Assembly (NCBI GenBank): GCA_023935145.1
Contig: CM043701.1
Span: forward strand, 69,669,317 to 69,733,316
From: Bretschneidera sinensis
Lineage: Eukaryota > Streptophyta > Magnoliopsida > Brassicales > Akaniaceae
Direction of reading: 5' to 3'
Length of the DNA stretch: 64,000 nucleotides
In this document: piece by piece, positions 21,768 to 33,694 of the stretch
How the letters are laid out: each line of letters opens with the position of its first letter
Position numbering within the stretch: the stretch's first letter is position 1
Notes under the pieces: generated by a model
What the model was told of the DNA's origin: nothing
Databases searched by the model: none
The model's input: the letters and a program-made list of their open reading frames with translations, nothing else
Program-made: the position numbers and the translations under genes

Positions 21768-23492
21768 TTAGTAAACAGGCCCAACTAAGCGCTCCACCAT
21801 CTGATCAATAAATGGGAATGAAAAATGATCAGGCCTAGTGGCAGCATTCAATTTACGGTAGTTGATACACACTCTCCAAATTGACTGAACACGAGTTGGA
21901 ACCAACTCGCCGTCCTTATGCTGCACTACCGTTAATTCAGCACGTTTGGACATAACATGAATCTGGCTCACCCACTTGCTATCAGAGATGGAATAAATGA
22001 TCCCTGCCTCTAACAACTTAATATCTTCTACCCTCACAACCTCTTGCATAGCAGGGTTAAGCCTTCTTTGTGGCTCCCTCAATGGCTCAACATCCTCCTC
22101 CAAATGTATCCTGTACGTCACCACCGAGGGGCTGATCCCTTTGATGTCCTCAATGGTTCAGCCTATAGCTTCCTTATGCTCTCTTAAGACGTCCAATAAT
22201 TTCTCCTCTAGAGCATCACCCAGATCTGAAGGTATAATCACAGGCAAACTATCGACTGAACCTAGGAACGTATACTTAAGATTATCTGGTAAAGGCTTAA
22301 GTTCCTTCTTGGGGGTTTCAGGTGCGGCAGTCTCCTCCGTCTTATTGCTCTTCTGAGGAGGAGACTCTAAAATGGCATTCGCTTGCTCAAGTAATTTATC
22401 TAAATCCATATCCTCTCCAAATTGAGCAAAGCATGCCTCTATTGAGTCCTCAGTGCGGGAGTCATCCACAATCTCCTCTGTCCTACTACTCTCCCGAGGA
22501 GCAGACTCCACGATAGTATTTGCTTGCTCAAGTAACTTATCTAAATCCAAATCCTCTTCAAACTGAGCAAAGCATGCCTCCATAATGTCCTCAGACTTCC
22601 CTTCTTTCTTGGGCGCTTGTAGTCTCTCAGGGTAAGGCACTTTAGGTAAAAACGACCTAGAAAGATCCTTAATAATACAAGTGGCTGTAGATGGCTCAGC
22701 ATCTCTCTTCTCATTGTTGCCACTCTCTTGCCCTTGGTGCATAGCAGGGTTCTCTTCCACTTGATTGTCCACTTGTCTCATAGAAAAGTATGGGACAGTT
22801 GATTGCACTTGTTCCTGCCAATGCATGGGAGTTGAAGAATTTCCCACCGCAAACTGTTCCTTTGGGTTAGGCTCAGGTTGACTGGGGAACTCTCATTCCT
22901 CTCCTTCACCCACGTAACTTGCGATCTGATCAATTTGACTCTCTAGTGTGGCAATCGCTTGGGTGTTTTCTATTGTTGCACTCATCACTTCACTCATAGA
23001 TTGGCTAGTCGTTTTCATGAAATCATTGAGAGCGTCCTCCAATGACTGCGAAACCGACACTGGCGCTTGAATGGGAGCTTGGTAAGTGGGTGATGGTGCT
23101 GGATAAGCTGAGTGACTATAACTTGGAATTGGTGGAGGAAATTCGGGAGTGTATTGATTGTGAGCATGGTAAGGGGCTCCTCCCTGATTCATCAGTTGGT
23201 TCTACTCCCATGAAAAATTAGAGTGGTCCCACCACCTTGGATTGTATGTTTCGGAGCAAGATCCATTTAATTGCCAACAACAGTCATTGAAAGCATTCAT
23301 TTGTTCCATAGGATACTCGGCACAAGCCGGCATTGATGGATAATTCTGTGCTAGATGCATGGGACTAGCACAGATGGAACAGCTATCAACATTGAATGTG
23401 TTGGCAGCATTGAGGGACGGGCCGATCATTTTCATGTACTCCTTAATGGTGTCCTCTAAAGACTGTGAAACCGGCGCTGGATTCATCCACAT
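21768..23492 (-). pseudogene. Single truncated gag-pol-derived ORF of Athila-like copy 2 (broken by stops)
   Basis: The start at 23490-23492 gives MWMNPAPVSQSLEDTIKEYM. An intact CX2CX4HX4C zinc knuckle follows (CSICASPMHLAQNY has the last Cys changed to Tyr in this copy). Then come a Pro-rich stretch, a second QSLEDALNDFMK, LESQIDQIA, two tandem acidic modules (EACFAQFEEDLDLDKLLEQA and EACFAQFGEDMDLDKLLEQA), and the RT N-terminus ending FPFIDQMVERLVGPVY and a stop. Three in-frame stops split it (near 23199, 22890 and 22155), for example Trp to TGA in AIGWTIED. The protease is removed cleanly between the KSEDI-like segment and the acidic module. The shared end with the + strand copy shows that the truncation predates both insertions. 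Confidence 0.85.
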
Positions 23493-23564
23493 TTTTTTTT
23501 TGGATAACTAACTAGTAGAAAAATAAAATCTATTCAGACCAAAAATTTTCACAAACCAAACAAT

Positions 23565-23582
23565 TCCCCGGCAACGGCGCCA
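23565..23582 (-). promoter_or_regulatory. tRNA-Asp primer binding site, copy 2
   Basis: Sense TGGCGCCGTTGCCGGGGA is a perfect 18-base complement of the plant tRNA-Asp(GTC) 3' end. It lies 6 bp from the 5' LTR end. Confidence 0.92.
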
Positions 23583-23588
23583 AAAACT

Positions 23589-24857
23589 TGTTGTGAGTTT
23601 TAAATTTACTCGCAAGCGCACGAGTCGTTTGCAATATAGCGTTGTGCAAGTGCGAGGTCGAATCCACAGGGAATTGCGTTGTGAAAATATATTTTTAATC
23701 TAAACTAACTCTATCTTAACCTAGTTCTAAATTTCAGAATGATATTGCAAAATAAATTAAAACTAAACTAAGTTGATTTTAAAACTAATAATTAAAAACA
23801 CTAAGGTTTTCGAATCCACCCCACCAAAGTTAAGCATTTATGTTCTAAAAATATAGCCTATCAAAACATTCCATGAATCCAACTATAAGACAAAAAACAA
23901 AGAATATCCCAACTAAACCAAAAGCGTCCAATGTATCCGCTCTTAACAAATCACAAAGGAAATCCAATTTAATCGAAAAGCATTCAATGTATCCATCAGA
24001 TGAAACACAAGGAATATCCAACAGACAATTTAAACTCAATCAATTATAAGATTAACTCAAATAATTGACAGAACATTTTATACTAAAAATTATCAGATTT
24101 GTACAAGCAAATCTGAACTACTACGTCAAACAACGGCGAGGCTTCATCTTCAACCTTAGCTGAAGAGTCTAGCCACTCATAACTATAAAACTATAATAAA
24201 AAGTGCTAAACATTTAAATTAAAACAACTGAATATAAAGAAATAAATAAACAACTTTACATGGGAGAAATTCCACTCGCTGACTGGCGGCCCTTCCCCTC
24301 GTGGTAGCAATGCCTTCGGGATCCACCAGAATGCTGACGGACGTCCACCGGTAAACACCAAAGTGGCTCAGGAATTGTACACTGAATGATGAAGCCAGAT
24401 GGTGTTTATATAGGGGAAGACCCGGAGCAATATGGGTTGCAGATTCGATGTGGGATACTGCCCGTGTGCGCTCGATCGCAGTGTGGTGCGATCGATCGCA
24501 GGTACGATCGATCGCATGTCTTGTGCGCACGATCGCATGTCTTGTGCGCACGATCTCATGTGCGCTCGATCGCATGTCTGCTACGATCAATCGCAGATGC
24601 ACTGAACTTCAAATATTTCGATGTGGGATGTTGACCATGCGCTCGTTCGTAGGCAGGTGCGCTCGATCGCATATCTCGTGCGATCGATCGCAATGTCTCC
24701 ATAAGCTTCACATCTCCTGAAATGCTTTATTTTCTCCACAAACCTGTAAAAATACACAAAACACAAGAAAGACGTAAAATAAAGTGAAATACTACTAACT
24801 AAGAGCATAACAAATATAAGTTAAGGGTCTAAAATATGCAATATTTAAGACTCATTA
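23589..24857 (-). repeat. 5' LTR of Athila-like copy 2
   Basis: 1269 bp, partner of 19230-20498, with the same CGATCG-rich cluster at about 24466-24692. On the + strand it ends ACTCATTA, followed by GAACT. Confidence 0.92.
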
Positions 24858-24862
24858 GAACT

Positions 24863-25806
24863 CCTAATTTATTTTGAATCAAAACTCCTTTTAATTATCC
24901 CTTTTGTAAGAATTAATTAATTTTCCATTAAATTAATTCTTAGGGCTTCTACAATCATGAGTGACACCTGGCAGCATATCATGACTGCACATATAGTGTG
25001 AATTTGGTTGTAAAACCTTGAACCTTTATGTTATCTATTATTGTGCAATTCAATCCTTCGATTATGCAATGTCTTTATTAAGCTAATTAAGGTATGAAAT
25101 TACTATCAAAACCTTACCATTAATTCTATATGCCTAAATCTCAAGACTATAATTCTAATGATGAAATTAGAAACTCATTTTTAATTCTCACCCTACATTG
25201 GTCAAGGAACTTTCTAAATTATATCTTAATAGATTACATAGAACATTTTCTCATTTACTTAAGAGTGACAGATCCCTTATTGTACACTCATATACCTCTA
25301 TATGAAACTCATTATACCCGATTATTACTAAATAATGATCCATGAATAAAAACTGTATTAAATAACATCAAAGTAGAATAAGTCACACACAAGATCAAGC
25401 ATAAGGATCACATGCACAATTGTAACACAAGAACTACCTATTGACATGCAAGTAAAACTCCATATAAGTGTTCTTAAGTTGAGTCATGTTTAGTGAACTC
25501 ATTCTCCAATGAGAACCCATATACTTGTTTTAGTGTTTACCACTCAAGTGACATTGAGATCAGTTACCCTTCAAATTGAGCAAACATAGTATACACCAGA
25601 CTAATTGGATCACTAATGTCCAATTAGTATCCTACGACTAGGAACATTTAAGAATAAAGCTTTCGAGAAGATTATGTCTTATAATTATCATCTCATCATA
25701 ATCCTATCCTCATTGCTCATACTCTATAGACTTTATCATGATAAATAAAAATTATCATTAAATATTATAACAAGTTGAATGTTATTGGCTTGTAGGACAT
25801 ACTACA
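24863..25806 (-). repeat. 5' LTR of copia element A, second part
   Basis: Continues the LTR that is interrupted at 19224. It ends GGACATACTACA on the + strand (sense start TGTAGTATGTCC). It is collinear with 28480-29460 of element B ('cctaaatctcaagactataa', 'gtacactcatatacctctat'). Confidence 0.78.
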
Positions 25807-26400
25807 AACGTTCAAAGCGTAGTTTCTAACTAGTTCATCTTGTAGTTCATAACAAATTGTGAGATTGAGTCTGGAAAGAGACTGTAGAATCAAGTTATTA
25901 CTTAATTCAGCATCCTTGCTAAAATCGAGCCTATCTAACTGCTCGATATGCTTTATCATTTTCAATCCACGTTCATGGACTAATGACCCTTCGAGCATCC
26001 TAACCTAAAAAGGTTATTTGAGGTTTGGAACCTTGCATTGCAACTATACTCACCATACAACTCTTGCAGATGATGCAACACTTCAAAAGCATAATTCATT
26101 TTCTCATGTTGCTTCTAAAGCTCATTAGATATCGATATTAGCATGTAACACCTGGCATTCATGTCATCCTATTGCCACTTCTCAAAAGTAGTGACTTCTT
26201 CTTCCATAACATTCTTAGAAGAAGTTGTTGGAAGAGACTAATCAAGAACATAGCCAATTTTCTCGGAATTGAGAAAAATTCTCAAATTCCTTAGCCAAGC
26301 CACAAAATTTGGCCCAGTCAGTATGTTGGTATCAAGAATTCTGGATAGAGGGTTGAAGTTGGTCGTTGTGATCTACAATTAGCAACAATAGAAAAATTAA
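25807..26400 (-). pseudogene. Copia gag fragment (element B)
   Basis: The - strand frame holds GSLVHERGLKMIKHIEQLDR and LSNNLILQSLSRLNLT, the pattern of the copia Gag UBN2-like region (family: ...VHEHVLKMIEYIEQLEKLG...LILQSLP). The LTR of element A starts within this frame at 25806, supporting insertion of A into gag of B. The segment upstream to 26400 is degenerate Gag. Confidence 0.72.
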
Positions 26401-28068
26401 CATCAATTCATTTTGTTATATAGCAATAGATTTCATCTTTAATCGTATTGGTTCCCCTCACTATTCTTTTTTAATTCCATAATCCCTTAGTATGAAATTT
26501 GGGTAACCCTGTTGGAAGATCTCCTAGTGGGGATTAAGATCCCGTTACTTGTTTAAAATAACCTCACATGATTGTTTCTTGGCTATAATAAACCTTATAT
26601 GGGTAGATAACACTTATCAATTACGTCTCATGTAATTTCAAATCATTCATTTGGCCTTTAAAATATATTATCATCACATAATAGTTTCTTGGTTAACATA
26701 CTCTAGTTAAGTTAAACCCACCATTTTCACAAGTGTATGTGATTGAACCAATGAGCCCTCATATGATAGTATCTTTGACCCATTAGTTTCCTACCTCGTT
26801 ATATCATATACTTAATAGGACATCATGAATCTCCCATAATGTAAGTCCTACATGTCTGCGACAAAACTTACTTAGAATATTAGATCCCATATCTCTACAA
26901 TGATGGAAGGTCACAATAAGACCTTCATAATATCTCACTGTTACAACTTAATAGGCATTAATTTTATAAGGGAGTTTAATTGGTCTTTAGTCTCATCATT
27001 TTAATTAAATATGCATCACAACATTCATCATATTATATCAAATAAAATATGACTCTAGATGATTATAAACTTGTATGCATGATTCACTTGAGCCACTAAG
27101 TGAATCATTGGTCTTAATTTATGGTTCTATAATATTAATCACCAATTCCCATATAATGGATTTTGCAATCTTCAAAGAGGCCTCCATTGCTTCCTTGCGC
27201 ACTTGATCATCCTCAAGCTTACATGAAAAATTCTTGTCTATTCCTATCAAACTAATCTAACTAATTACATTACAATAGCTAATAAGTAACCTTAATTCAT
27301 AATCAAGGGGAGTTACAGTAAGAATGAGATATAATTTTACATAGAGAGAGATAAAAGAGAGACGATGTATGCAAACCCCATTTAAAATTACATATCCCAA
27401 AAATAAAGAATAAATATTACAACCATTGAAGTAAAACTATGCATTCAATCGCATTGAATAAAACCAATCACATAACTTAGTTATTTAGTCTTAACTCCAT
27501 AATCACATATCCTTGAACATACATACAATAAAATTGCATATATAAATTTAAATGTAATTTATTTTAGTTATGGATTTATTATAAGATTTCTTAACCTAAT
27601 CAAATTATGTTTCCAAGACTTTTATTTTCAAAATTAAGAACACTTCTTAATTAATTAAAATAATTTAATTTGAACCAGTTTGAAGATCAAAATTAAATAA
27701 TTAATTTTAATTTAAAATGAGTTTTGATTCGAAGAAAATTGAAACAAATACAAAAACTTTTGAAAAACTCGAAAAACTAATTTTCACATATGATAGTCAA
27801 CTATGCCCTTAGGTAGTCGACTATGCCCAATCACTGAAGGCTTGTTTTCCTATTGATTTTATATTGTTTCTAAAACAATCTTCAATAATGTTATCATCAT
27901 CATATGACAATAAATAATCCAAGGAAAAATTCTTGAATTTTATGAAGTAGGGTTTCATAAATCCTAATCTAACTTTTAGATTATCAATTTTGCAACCTAT
28001 AGAATTCAAAGATCAAATCTTCTACAACCATAACAATACATTACTATGTCTATATAAATCACAAGGAT
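26401..28068 (-). other. Leader region of copia element B
   Basis: Noncoding and AT-rich; its right half is collinear with 17480-18690. A GTAGTCGACTA motif lies near 27810. Confidence 0.6.
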
Positions 28069-28081
28069 GACTCTGATACCA
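28069..28081 (-). promoter_or_regulatory. tRNA-Met primer binding site (element B)
   Basis: Sense TGGTATCAGAGTC matches the usual plant initiator tRNA-Met complement (TGGTATCAGAGC) at 11 of its 12 positions. It lies 2 bp from the LTR terminus TTCA. Confidence 0.85.
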
Positions 28082-28083
28082 TA

Positions 28084-29460
28084 TGAAGGAAATTGATATA
28101 GAAAATGCAGCGAAAATTTTAAATTTTTTCTTTGATTCCTTTTAACCTTAATCACCTTATGATTTACATAAAACACATATTGAATAAGAATATATAAGGA
28201 TTAGAATTGTTACAATTGAATTGTTGTGTTCTTAATCTCCTTTGCGCGATTCCAAGAGCACCACTGAATTCTTTGCATTCTTGAATCCACAACAATCACA
28301 AAACTATATGATCTTTAAAAATAGTCTAAACGATGCAAATTTTAAATCAAGAAATCCTACCAACAATTTTGCTCTTCCTGTTTAGAGAGACGAGATTGAA
28401 AATTTGAGGCGTTTTTAGCTCGTCCCGAGACACGCTAAAAAAAGGCCTTTGAAACACTAGGAACCTTCTAATCTATTTTGAATCAAAAACCTTTTTTTGA
28501 TTCTACCTTTAGTGAGAATTAATTAATTGTCCTTAAATTAATTCTCTGGCATTCTACAATCCAGAGTGATCCCTAGCAGTATATCATGATTACCTAGACA
28601 ATGTGTATTTGGTTGTGAAACCTTGAACTTTTCATTATCATTTACTGTGCAATTCAATCATTCTATCATGCAATGTCACAATTAAGCTAATTAGGGTACA
28701 TAATTACTGTCAAACCCTTAGAATTAATTATTTGTGTCTAGATCTTAAGACTATAACTCTAATGGTGAAATTAGAAATTCCTTTCTAATTCTCACCTGGC
28801 CTTAGCCAAGGAACTTCCCGAATTATATCTTAGTAGATCACATAGGATATTCTCTCTCATTTCTTAAGAGTGATAGATCTCTTATTGTACACTCACATAT
28901 CTTTATATGAAACTCATTATACCCAATTACTACTTACTAATAATCTATGAATAGAACTATATTAAATAGCATCAAAATATAATAAATCACGTAAATGATA
29001 ACCATTGTGCCTCAAGTCCAAGGATCACATGCACAACTGTAACATAAGAATTACCTATTGACAGGCAAGCAAAACTCAATATAGGCATTCTTAAGTCAAG
29101 TCATAGTTGGTGAATTCATTCTCCAATGAGCACTCACATATTTGTTTTAATGTCTTGCAAAGAAGTGACATTCAGATTTATCACCATCCCAATTGAGCAA
29201 ACGTAGTATGTACTAGTTCAACCAGATTACTAATGTCCAATTAATATCTTATGACCATAAAAATTTAAGAATAAAGCTTTCGAGAAGATTATGTCTCATT
29301 ATTATGATCACATCATAGTCCTATCTCTATTCCTCTTATTTTATGGACGTAATTATGATAATGTAAATTAACAAATATTCATGATAAACAAAAATTTCCA
29401 CTAAAATACTAATAATAATTTGAATAAAACTGTTTTACAAATAATATGCTAACACATCAA
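28084..29460 (-). repeat. 5' LTR of copia element B
   Basis: On the + strand it starts TGAAGGAAATTG, and on the sense strand TGATGTGTTAGC. Its length, about 1.38 kb, is similar to the LTRs of element A, to which it aligns throughout. The right boundary (…ACACATCA) is placed by analogy. Confidence 0.72.
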
Positions 29461-30654
29461 ATGTCATGGGCCTTGTATGGTTGGACTAGTGAAAATTGTC
29501 TGATGTTTGGTGTCTTATGCCTGATGACTGATTCGTGAAATTTTTACTTGTAATCGAGCTAAATGGTTTTTGACTGTTTAGTTACAAAATGTTTGGTCTG
29601 AATTCAAATTTGTTTGGTACTGTTATCCATGTTTAGTAACAACAACTGACTGGTGGCTGATAGTATTTTTTTAATAATTATATTTTAATTTTAAATATGA
29701 TCTATATGAATAATTTAAAATTTCTTAAAAATTAAAAATTCATAAACAAAATATATTACATATGAAACAAAATTTATGGAGCTCCCTCTAGTTGTTAGTG
29801 CAAAACTTAACATTTGTTAAAAAAGAAAAAAACTATAAAATTTTATGGAAACAAGCTAAAAAAGAAAACAATTAAAAAAACACTCTTTGGGTACATTTGT
29901 GATTGAGACACATGGTTTCTTATCTTAACACGTGTTAGGCTTTTACTTACTTCTTTATTTTCTTTTCTTGTAATTTTTCTCTCTTTTCCTTTTCTTCTTG
30001 TCTATTACGGCTCTCTTGTTTTTGCACAACAAATCTGTTTTCTTTTTCCTTGCTTTTTTTCTTTCTTTTCCTCCATTACCAAAAAAAAATATGTTACTTC
30101 TTTATTGTAACAGAGGTACCTAAAATTTTGCAGCTTCTTATCTATTCGTAAAAAGGAATAATTTTTTTTTTATCTTTCAATGGTATGTTGTTTGGTTGCC
30201 TAAAAAATGATGGGATATTTTTGTGATTTATGTTGTCTGGTTGGCAAGAAAATGATTTTCATTACTTTCTCGAGACAAAGAAAAAGAAGAGGACTAGAAG
30301 ATCTTAAAAAATAGTCAAAGTGGAACGAAAAATGTCGGCACCAGAAAGTAAGCAAGATAATTTAGGAGGGGCTTGGCTAGAATTAGTTACTGGAGACGAG
30401 CAAGAAATTTTATAGAGAAGATAAAGAAGAATTTTCTTTTTTAACAGAGTTTGAAGAAGAAAGAGAAATAAATAGTCCATAAGTTAGGTTTGCAAGGACT
30501 TATGATATCCAAATAAATAAATAAATAATATGGGCTTAGAGATTGTGGACATTTTAAGTTAGAAGCCTAACTTATATAAATTAAAAGGCAGTTTGACTAG
30601 GCTTAAAATGTCAAATACCATTTTTGAAATAAGTAGACTTAAAATGTACTTTAA
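29461..30654. other. AT-rich flank without recognisable genes
   Basis: Positions 29480-29640 resemble 13568-13730. The rest has poly-T/poly-A runs and no sustained frame. Confidence 0.55.
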
Positions 30655-31107
30655 AGGTCTGTTAGGTTCACGAATAAGATTATAGTGAGATAAGATGAGG
30701 ATTAATATGTGATAGGATAAAAGAGGGATTAAAAAGATAATACTTTAACCCTATGTCTGGTTAATGAGATTGCTGGATTGAAACTAAAATGGGATAAAAA
30801 GTCTAACTATCAAAATACTTTAGCATTATTCATCATCTTTAACAATCTCCAATTTGTTCAAAAACTTTAAAATTTAATTATTATTATTATTATATTTTTA
30901 TTATTATAATTACTATAATAATAATAAATAATGATTATTATTATTATTATTAAATTATTATTTTTATTATCATAATTATAATAGTAATTATTATACTTAC
31001 TATATTAATATTTTTATAATAATTATTATTCATAACTATAATGTTAAAACTATAATTATAATTAATAATAATTTTTATCATTATTATTATAATTATAATT
31101 ATTATTA

Positions 31108-31185
31108 AGGAAAATTACATTTAACCACCTATAGTATAACCTAACCTACAGATAATGACCCGTAGTTTCAAAATATACAAATACC
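31108..31185 (+). repeat. Left terminal inverted repeat of the MULE
   Basis: Starts AGGAAAATTACATTTAACC; the partner is 48148-48224. The match fades after AAAATATACAAATAC. Confidence 0.85.
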
Positions 31186-31555
31186 CTTAGAATATGCATA
31201 TTTGGATTTAAGATGACAGATACCTCCCACTGTTAAATCATAGTTAGTCAAATCTTTTATTTTCGATTAACCACCATTACACATTATCATTTATTTGGAA
31301 ATATCACCATAGTATCATTTATGTGTTCTATAATCCTTTATATTTGCTTCATAACGTTCACCTTCATTTTCCATACACACTGCCATTAATCTTCACCAAG
31401 CTTTTGTTCTTCACTAATTCACAGCTCAAGCATTTTTTTTCTCTTCTTCTGAGAGGTAGATCTAAGCTTCGTTTTTCTTCTATTTCTTTGTTGTGATTGT
31501 GATTTTGACCAAGATCAGACGAGAAAGTGTCCTAGGCAAAATCATTTATTGTTCG

Positions 31556-32455
31556 TGTCGGAAATCACCTTGACAAGATTATCAGGTGGTGATCTTCCAA
31601 ACACCCAAGTCTAGAATGACTTGTAGAAATAATTTCAGCAATCGAACACAAGAACATCAAATCAAAGAAAGAAAGAAGACAAACAATTTGTTATCGAGGT
31701 TCGACAATGTGCCTACGTCCCCGTGAGTTCCTCCGAACTCTTTGCACTATCTCAAATGGTTCTTACAAGTTACAGCAACCCCCTTTAAGAAGCTTAAGTT
31801 CTTGAAGAAACCAAGAAGAGAAGAAAGAAGATTATAATGCTCTCTCTCTATACTACTCTCTCTTCTTTATAACCAGCCTCACTACAGAAAGTCCCTCTTG
31901 TGTTTATGTCTCTCAAACAATTCTCTCTTGTATTACAATTGATCTCAAAGTGTGTCTTGTATGTGTTGTATTCTCTATCTGAAAAATGAGGCTTGGGAAC
32001 CCCTTTTATAGCCATCCACTTCTTGGACATTCTTGAGATTCGATCCTCACCCTTTGATCATGATTCCCACTTAATCAAGGCCCTTCATCACTTTCCTAAG
32101 TGGTGTTGTGCGTTTTGACCTTGCACACACACACCTAAGAGGCTAAATCAAGCTGTCCATGTGTGCTATTTCTGCCAGATTCCAGCACTGCAGCTTTGAG
32201 TTTCTGTTCCTTGTGTTATTCCTGCCAGGTTCCAGCGCTGCAGCTTTGAGTTGTTGTCCCCTTCGCACAACACCCTTCTGCTTGTGTTCAGAAGTGTGCA
32301 CACTTGTGCGCATGGCCTTCCCTTGCTCCAAAATGAAGCACACATATGTGTGCAGCCTTCTAACTTACTGAACTTTGATCCTCCATCTTTGGTTTAGACT
32401 TTAACCACCCTTGAACCATACTTGGACATGTTTGAACCTTAGACAAATACCAACA
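31556..32455 (-). repeat. 3' LTR of the Tork-like copia element
   Basis: 900 bp; highly similar to 42613-43525 (913 bp). A sense purine tract (AAAGGTAGAGAT) lies just outside it at 32456-32467. It contains a repeated 'ctgcagctttgagtt' block. Confidence 0.92.
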
Positions 32456-32559
32456 ATCTCTACCTTTGGCTAAGTGTTCAAAAAACCTAAACCATTGTGC
32501 AGAGAGCTTCGGGATCCAAACTCATCTTGAGTCATCAATTAACCAACTCCAATCCTAAG

Positions 32560-33690
32560 TAATTCAAGACAATGATTGAACTTACTTAGAGGTAGAACTT
32601 TAGTACCCAAATCCACAGGATTTTCTTCCGTGGCAACCTTGTCCACATGGATGCATCATTTCGTAACATTTTCCCGAATGAAATGATACCGAACATCCAC
32701 ATGCTTTGTCCTCTCATGGAACACTGGATTTTTACATAAGTGCAAGGCACTTTGACTATCCGAAAATACCACAACCTGCTCATCCAGTACCTTCAACTCT
32801 TCAAGCAACCCTTTTGCAACACATAACTTCCTTGATGGCCTCCGTAGCAGCTATGTACTCAGCCTCGGTTGTTGAGAGTGCTACCACTGGCTGCAACTAA
32901 GCCTTCCAACTTACATAACATCCATTTAAGTTAAAAAAAAATAGGAGGTAATCGATCTCTTTTTATCCCGGTCTGCTCCATAATCAGAATCTGCAAACCC
33001 CTCAAGGCAAATAGCATTACCCCTCTTCTCATATACCAGCCCTACTTCTGGGCTTCCCTTCAAATACCTCTGCAACCACTTCATCCCAAGCCAATGCTCA
33101 TTTTTAGGATTACTCATAAACCTGCTAAGAACACTCATTGCATGAGTAATGTCTGGTCTAGTGCTTACCATGGTGTACATAACAGAACCAATAGCACTAG
33201 AGTAGGGGGCTTTCTCCATTTCCTTCTTCTCCACCTCCGATCTTGAACATTGATCGCTGGGAACTTGAAATGACCAGCAAGGGGAACTTTCACTGGTTTA
33301 CTATCTTCCATAGAGAATTTAGATATCATCTTCTCTATGTAGGAAGTTTGAGAGATCTTCAATCTATTTCTCTCCCTTTCCTGGATGATACACATCCTAA
33401 GGATCTTTAGTACATGGCCAAGATCCTTCATCTCAAACTCCTCACTGAGTTGAGCCTTCAATTTATTTATCCTCTCCATACTGCTCCCAACCAGCAACAT
33501 GTCATCAACATAGATGAGGATGATCACCATTTCCTCAATCTTCTGCCCCTTATAGTACAAGTAAGAATTATAGTAGCTCCTCATGAAACCCAAGCTGATT
33601 ACAAAGGAATTAAACCTTTTATTCCATTGCCTAGGTGATTGCTTCAGGCCATAGAGAGATTTCTTTAATTTGCACACTAACTCTCCCTGC
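32560..33690 (-). pseudogene. Copia RT C-terminal half and RNase H
   Basis: RT continues from the insertion site as QGELVCKLKKSLYGLKQSPRQ, then the catalytic ILIYVDDMLLVGSS with both aspartates. KYIEKM-type thumb sequence follows, then YSSAIGSVMYTMVSTRPDI and RNase H (LEGFADSDYGADRDKKRSIT). Below 32930 the RNase H continues in another frame with the typical 'EAEYIA'-like part. A frameshift near 33200 separates 33165-33716 from 32926-33234. Confidence 0.88.
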
Positions 33691-33694
33691 CTTT

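Larger units (their letters stand above)
19230..24857 (-). mobile_element. Deletion-derived, non-autonomous Athila-like element (copy 2)
   Basis: Two 1269-bp LTRs (19230-20498 and 23589-24857) enclose a 3.1-kb internal region. The target duplication is GAACT (19225-19229 and 24858-24862). The right LTR ends ..ATTA instead of ..ATCA, a single change in the terminal dinucleotide. The internal region has an intact primer binding site, a gag-linker-RT-start coding region and a ~1.3-kb 3' noncoding region. There is no protease, RT palm, RNase H or integrase. The same deletion junctions occur in 33695-39592. It lies inside the 5' LTR of copia element A. Confidence 0.92.
14480..25806 (-). mobile_element. 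Inner degenerate copia element (A), internally deleted
   Basis: The 3' LTR (14480-15816) is followed to the right by a polypurine tract, RNase H and RT (16050-17290), a leader similar to that of element B (17480-18690), a damaged primer binding site and the 5' LTR. The 5' LTR is split by an Athila-like insertion into 18698-19224 and 24863-25806. Gag, protease and integrase are missing between RT and leader, so this is an internal-deletion copy. The left end is approximate, because the outermost LTR bases have diverged. Confidence 0.72.
13740..29460 (-). mobile_element. Outer degenerate copia element (B), split and 3'-truncated
   Basis: The 5' LTR (28084-29460), a tRNA-Met primer binding site, a ~1.7-kb leader and a gag fragment (25807-26400) lie to the right of a second copia element. 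Integrase and post-integrase sequence (13745-14470) lies to its left, in the same orientation. The simplest model is that element A inserted into element B. RT, RNase H and the 3' LTR of B are not visible, so its 3' part is lost or lies elsewhere. No target duplication was identified, so the boundaries are approximate. Confidence 0.6.

Noticed and set aside
30878..31107. ATT-rich tract as replication origin or scaffold attachment site
   Set aside because: Base composition alone is not evidence, and the tract is better explained as the interior of the flanking MITE-like element.
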